From NCBI GenBank assembly GCA_947034885.2, contig OX344758.2:24207067-24271066 (forward strand): a DNA stretch of 64,000 bases, in the 5' to 3' direction. The position numbers were made by a program, and so were the translations under genes. Source of the DNA: Thuidium tamariscinum. Taxonomy: Eukaryota; Streptophyta; Bryopsida; Hypnales; Thuidiaceae. The notes under the pieces were generated by a model. That model was not told the DNA's origin. It ran no database searches and worked only from the letters and a program-made list of their open reading frames with translations. Below, piece by piece: positions 59,417 to 64,000 of the stretch; within the stretch, counting starts at the first letter, position 1, and each line of letters opens with the position of its first letter.

Positions 59417-59700
59417 TAGTCTATTCTACGTATTCATCTTGGTTTCAATCTACTCTATGTATTTGTCTTTGCTTTAGTCTATTCTACGTATTCGTCTTGG
59501 CTTTAATCTACTCTACGTATTTGTCTAGGTGTTACTCTATTCTATGTATTTGTCTTTGCTTTAGTCTATTCTACGTATTCGTCTTGGCTTTAATCTACTC
59601 TATGTATTTGTCTAGGTGTTACTCTATTCTACGTATTTGTCTAGTCTTTAATCTATTCTACGTATTTGTTTAGGGTTTAGTCTACTCTATGCGCTTGTAT
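59417..59700 (-). repeat. Minisatellite of unit R, right of E3
   Basis: About nine head-to-tail units of TCTATTCTACGTATTCGTC and close variants, roughly 30-35 bp each. It continues the array left of E3. The same motif, inverted, forms the array at 63280-63830. Confidence 0.8.
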
Positions 59701-60077
59701 TCTTTTATCTTATTTCTTCATCTTGTATTCTTCGGTGCGCATTCGTTCTTCTATTTCCTATTCAAATTGGAATTATCCTCCTAGTTGTCTTTGCTAATCA
59801 CCGGACCTTAATCCCACTTGGGATGTTAGCCTCTTCCTACTATCAAATTCCTAGTTGCATCTACTGATTAATTCAAAGGGAGAGTTCTAGAGACCCACCT
59901 CCGTTCCGTGTACGTCTCATGCTGGGCTTTCTCCGTCCCGCACCATCTCCATATTGCGCTCCCGGCTACTTGTATGCTTGGTCTTGATTTGGGCCTGATC
60001 CTTCCTTCACTATTGCTATCCTACCATAAACCATTCTAACGATTGCGTTTAATTCGTGGACTAATCCTTTCCTAGTC

Positions 60078-60260
60078 TACCTCTATTCTAATTCTAACTA
60101 TCCAATATTTGTGTTTAATTTGTGGATTAACCCCCCCCCTAACCTATTTCTATTCTAATTCTAACTATCCAATATTTGTATTTAGTTTGTAGGCTAACCC
60201 CCCCTCTAATCTATCTCTATTCTAATTCTAACTATCCAATATTTGTATTTAATTTGTCCA
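60078..60260 (-). repeat. Three-copy ~65-bp tandem repeat in unit R
   Basis: Three copies of a unit containing ATTCTAATTCTAACTATCCA followed by ATATTTGT and a C-rich run (CTAACCCCCCC). Confidence 0.85.
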
Positions 60261-60264
60261 ACAC

Positions 60265-60415
60265 TACGGCCCTCCCAACTGCTGCGGGCCCCCCTGATAC
60301 CCACGGACCCCCCCGATAACCACGCTGCGCGCTGGCTCGACGGGGCTAGCACTGTGGGGCTGGCTCCGATGGGGCTGGTTCCGGCCTCGGGCTAGCTCTG
60401 GACTAGGCCTCGTCC
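60265..60415 (-). repeat. GC-rich repeat cassette of unit R
   Basis: GC-rich segment with GGCCCCCCTGATACCCACGG and variants of GGGGCTGGCTCCGATG, about 0.8 kb downstream of unit R's TATA box on the minus strand. It corresponds in place, not in sequence, to the cassettes in P, Q, S and T. Confidence 0.6.
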
Positions 60416-61206
60416 CTGTTTTAGAACTTAGGATGTTGATATTTGACTCTCAATGCAATGCAAGGGTGCTAGACTAAGTGCTCGGGTTTAATCATTAGTT
60501 TCCCTACTCTAAGTGAGAGCTTGCTTACTAAATTGTTGGAAGCCAAACGTTGGGTTAATTTTCAAGGTGTTAGAAACTAAACGTTGTTGCTATTTCAAGG
60601 GGACTTGCATTTGACACCCCGCTAAGACTTAGGAGGTTCAAAGCTTCGCCGTGAGAGTGGTATTTTTGACACTTGACTAAGACTTCTATTTGCCTTGAGA
60701 CTTTGGGGGGCCATAGCTCCGCCGTCCCTCATAGGACTAGTCTATCCCCATGGACAAGAGAAGAGGGACAAGAAAGGGGGCTTCCTATTTAATAAGGCTA
60801 AGTGTTAGAGGAGAGTCAAGGCTCTGCCGTCCCTCATGGGACTAGCTTAGCCTTGTGCACAAGAGAAAGGGGGGAGGAGATAGATACAATTTGCAAACAT
60901 ACTCTCAAAGTCACCTCCCAAGTCACCCCTCGGTTCCTCACTAATCTCTCCCACAACAACTTTCAATTATTTCACAATACAAAAGGTGGACCACCATCAA
61001 TTAACAAAAGTTCCAACAAGACTTGGGGGGTCTCAAGTCCCCAAGTGCAAACCACAAGAGCCAAGGGTGCAACAACCTCAAAACTATCAAAGGCTCCTTT
61101 GGCATCAAAAACCAAAGGAAATCCGGCATAACCCGGGTCCAATAGTGCTCTTCCCTTAAATGGGTAGGAGTGAGAGAAAGAGAGAAAATGAGAGGAGAAT
61201 GCCACC

Positions 61207-61215
61207 CCTTTTATA
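61207..61215 (-). promoter_or_regulatory. TATA box of unit R
   Basis: Minus strand GTATAAAAGG, about 1.4 kb inside the unit's 5' end, comparable to its place in P, Q, S and T. Confidence 0.6.
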
Positions 61216-62608
61216 CTCAAAAGGGAGCAACACCCCCCCCTTAATCTACTAAGAATAACTAGATGAGGGAATTTAGAAGGTCCGTACATGTTTACCAATC
61301 CCAAATCTAACTATCCACCTAAAATCTACACAATTTGAATTGAGTAATTCAAATCTTACCTAACCTTACAAGAACTTGCAAAACCACCTAATTTACCTTC
61401 CCCAAAATCTACAAGTTCTCACATGGGAGAAGTTCCCATGTGTTCCCACCTACTTAATTTGAAATTACTTACACCAAGCACTTGGAGCCACCTCCACTAA
61501 CTTTTTGAGGTGATACTTGCTCCCACAGGTGCCCGGAGTTCCCCACGCGTTCCCTACACGTTCCCCACGACCATTGAGGCCCAAACTCCCCAAAAAAGCA
61601 TTGGGGGGCCTTAAACCCCGATTTCTCCTCTATGTACTGTCCCCAAAAGGCTAACTTTTGGAGTTTAGCTCCAAATGGCAAACGGATTGCGCCATTGGAT
61701 CCGGAAGGCCATAATTAGCCTACGAGAAATCCCTTACCCCTTACACTATGTCCAAATTCTCAAAGAATCTTAGTGTAAGCTGACATCAAAGTTGGGATAA
61801 ATTCCCAACTTTTGGAGTTTGGCAATTTTGGACCCCAAACCTTCACCAATCTCTTAAGTAGATAGAGGGGGTAGGAATAGACCCAAGATAGGCTTCGTTC
61901 CGATGTCGTATGGCCCCGGTACGCCGGTCAACTGCAGCTTCCGTCATTTAAATTGTCAGTTGAGGGGAATGTCGCCGATTCGGGATCTTCCAACTATTGA
62001 TTTGTCTTTAAACTTGGAGAAGCGCTCTGTTGGTATGAGACCACCTTGCCAGATTTTTAGTGGGATTTTACCGCACTTTGGGATATTCTTTCGAATTCCC
62101 ACCCAAAGTCCACTGCGGTTGACCGTCTAGGAAAATATCCAAACAATGTCGGAAAATTTCCAAACTTTAGAGGGGACCACTCATGGGATCCTCCCACTTA
62201 GATGCAAATCTGCATCCCCACTACGTGCTCCTAGAGTTAGGAAATCGCCCGGTACTTGCATTTCAAGGTTAGTATTCTGCCCGTATTCTCTTCGATGCTA
62301 TGGAGAGTGGGGGATTCCTCCTAGATTCCCCTGTGAGGACTTCCTAACCTAGGTAGGGCCTTTTTAGGCTTCTTACCCTAATCCTGCACATCACTATCAG
62401 TTTGATGTCTATTTAGCTAAGACAAGGCCCGTTTTGGATGTAAACTATCCTAAATCCCACCTAATGACCAAATGGCATATTGGTATGTGTAATGCCAATA
62501 CCGGTTTAATGCCCTTTTGTGGATTTTATAAGCCTAATTACGCCTTAGTTTATATAGGAATTGGAAAAAAGAACCCGTAAGTCCCCGATGATGAATCGGG
62601 GACTCACA

Positions 62609-63279
62609 AGCGGCTCACGCCGCTCAACCCAAGTACCCTACTAACCCCTAGGGAGCTACTAACCTGACCGCTAACGTTCGTCCCAAGCCGCTTGCGGCTA
62701 GGCTTGTATGCTATTCTTTCTCGCAGTAAAGGCCCCCTTTATTTGTGTCAAAAAAAAATCTGGTCTTCGTTCCCCGTTTTGACTTATGGTTTGGGATTGA
62801 ACAACCATTTTGTGCATTGGATTCACCCATCGCATCCGCCACGTTACCGAGCCACATCACTTGCACAGTCAGCCATTGTGGGGGTCGGACGAACCGGAAG
62901 GTGCCACGTAGACATCTTGGAACATAGCCGAAGTATTTGTACTTGTTTCAGCCGGAACGGTGACACTAGGCCTAAATTTGGACTATGTTTTTTGTTAAAA
63001 CACATATTATGAGACTGAGAAAGTGCTTTAGTTGTTGGTTGGTTGTAAACTCTTAGAGTTTAGGAAGGAGTTTAGAAATTAGACACCAATTAAATCAACA
63101 AAGGAGGGGCAATGGACATGGCATAGAATGGAGGGGACCCAGAAGGTCCCATATACGTATTGGAGGTAGGTTCCTAACTCTAGCTTGTCCTTTGGTTTAT
63201 GCAATTAGGAGATAATTAGGAGGGAAGGAGTAGTAGCCTAATTACAATTAGAAGTTGGCAATTAGCAAACATAGAGTAG
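62609..63279. other. Unassigned interval right of unit R
   Basis: About 670 bp without a supported gene. It begins with two GC-rich perfect short palindromes (AGCGGCTCACGCCGCT at 62609; AGCCGCTTGCGGCT near 62686). A run of nine A follows a T-rich stretch near 62750. The right part (63015 onward) probably belongs to family-2 unit U. Overlapping short ORFs here show no recognisable protein. Confidence 0.4.
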
Positions 63280-63830
63280 ATTAGAAGAACCAACATAGCA
63301 TAGATTAGAAGAGCAAATACAGAATAGATTAGAAGAACAATTATAGAAAAGATTAGAAGAACAACCAAAGATTAGAAAAACAACCATAGAGTAGAGGGAC
63401 AAAATATACCAACGTAGAATAGAGGAACAAAATATGTAGTCAGAGTAGTGTAGAGGAATAAAATGCGTAGAGTAAAGTAGAGGGATAAAATACATAGAGT
63501 AGTATAGAGGGATAAAATACATAGGATAGTGTAGAGGGATAAAATACATAGAGTAGAGTAGAGGGATAAAATACGTACAGGATAGTATAGAAGGATAAAA
63601 TATATAGAGTAGAGGGATAAAATACGTAGAGTAGTATAGAGGGATACAATATGTAGAATAATATAGAGGGATAGAATACATAGAATAGTATAAAAGGATA
63701 AAATACATAGAGGTATAGTAAAAGGACAAAATACGTCATAGTAGAGTAGAAGCAGAAACTACTTAGAGGTAGAGTCAAAGAGTAAAGTACATAAAGAACG
63801 AGTAGAGGAACAAAATACATAGGAAGGGGC
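63280..63830 (+). repeat. AGTAGAGGGATAAAATAC minisatellite
   Basis: About twenty degenerate units of roughly 25-28 bp, such as TAGAGGGATAAAATACATAG. It is the inverted relative of the minisatellite in unit R. The Tyr/Phe-rich ORFs on the minus strand are products of the repeat, not genes. Confidence 0.85.
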
Positions 63831-63899
63831 AATTGGTTGAAAAGAAGTGGAAAGAATTAAGACATCTAAGTAGGATAGGAAGAACGCTTGAGGTACAAC

Positions 63900-64000
63900 C
63901 AACCCATGTAGTGAAGTAAGTAGGTTAGTAAAAAAGATCCATTGCTTGAAAGGCACAATCGATTGACGCTTAGACACCCATAGGACATAGAACTTAGTTA
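63900..64000 (+). mobile_element. 3' end region of a further family-2 LTR unit (U), cut by the window end
   Basis: AAGATCCATTGCTTGAAAGG, then CGCTTAGACACCCATAGGAC, match the last ~150 bp of P and, inverted, of R and Q. The terminal CCCACA is expected about 70-80 bp beyond the window. The minisatellite at 63280-63830 belongs to the same unit. Its 5' limit is not identified. Confidence 0.5.

Larger units (their letters stand above)
55011..62608 (-). mobile_element. Family-2 LTR unit R, interrupted by E3
   Basis: On the minus strand it starts TGTGAGTCCCCGATTC at 62608 and ends GAATGAAGCGTCCACA at 55011. Without E3 it is about 3.7 kb. The start matches fragment V; the end matches P, Q and the window's right edge. 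It has a TATA box at 61207-61215, a GC-rich cassette at 60265-60415, a three-copy repeat at 60078-60260 and a CTACGTATTTGTC minisatellite around E3. Flanking 5-mers CCTCC and AGCGG do not match, so the two ends may have been brought together by rearrangement. It is a fossil LTR unit. Confidence 0.6.

Noticed and set aside
55011-62608. Unit R as a cleanly inserted LTR unit
   Set aside because: The ends are right, but flanking 5-mers do not match, so a clean insertion is not claimed.
63262-63832. Tyr/Phe/Pro-rich ORFs of 130-155 codons on the minus strand
   Set aside because: They read through the AGTAGAGGGATAAAATAC minisatellite in two frames; low complexity only.

Overview
The window looks like nuclear DNA of a land plant with a large, repeat-rich genome. 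The evidence is a CACTA (En/Spm) element with TNP2-type and Transposase_24-type proteins, a plant non-chromovirus Ty3/gypsy element, and many multi-kilobase LTR units. I find no convincing host gene, tRNA or rRNA. The species cannot be fixed from the sequence. Nearly all 64 kb is transposable elements inserted into one another.

Layout. (1) 1-2774: an LTR unit cut by the window start (E0, family 1) sits in a fragment of a second LTR family (V, family 2). (2) 2775-3373: unassigned. (3) 3374-54877: a ~4.3 kb family-2 LTR unit (P) split by three insertions: E1 (3381-6989); Q (9552-17372), which itself holds S (11004-14816); and a CACTA transposon (18362-54129, target duplication AGA). (4) The CACTA, ~15.7 kb of its own DNA, is split by T (23774-38395, family-2 LTR unit), a hAT-type MITE (39905-40702), E2 (41963-45563, family 1) and a ~1.1 kb foldback insertion. 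T contains a young, coding-broken Ty3/gypsy element (24863-35358) with 1,799-bp LTRs, which contains a second copy of the hAT MITE (30849-31634). (5) 55011-62608: family-2 LTR unit R split by E3 (55488-59416, family 1). (6) 62609-64000: unassigned DNA, then the end of another family-2 unit (U) running off the window. Most boundaries are fixed by terminal sequences plus target-site duplications (5 bp for LTR units, 3 bp for CACTA, 8 bp for hAT).

The CACTA carries two divergent gene units. Rightward (47168-52493) is a decayed TNP2 transposase. Leftward (about 39114 to 19327, split by T) is a TNPA-like accessory gene with a Transposase_24-like domain that is continuous, in the same frame, with an FCP1/NIF-like HAD phosphatase domain whose DxDGT motif reads NVHGT. 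Near the right end an exon encodes an RNase H1 hybrid-binding (caulimovirus viroplasmin-type) domain. Both terminal regions and the introns are rich in AGTCATT-type motifs, the expected arrangement for TNPA-like binding sites. The TNPA-FCP1 fusion and the hybrid-binding exon are the best candidates for something new.

Two LTR families dominate the rest. Family 1 (E0-E3) has 3.6-3.9 kb units that hold a long ORF inside the LTR, downstream of a TATA box in E0-E2. The gypsy element's shorter LTR shares the family-1 3' end and keeps a remnant of that ORF's basic tail. Family 2 (P, Q, S, T, R, V, U) has ~3.7-4.3 kb units. Five of them show the same order: TATA box, an ACGGCGAAGCT-like motif, then a GC-rich tandem-repeat cassette that differs in every copy. 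Four of them also carry a short coding-like block of exact codon length ending at a GT splice-donor-like site. Elements of retroviral kin are described as fossils.
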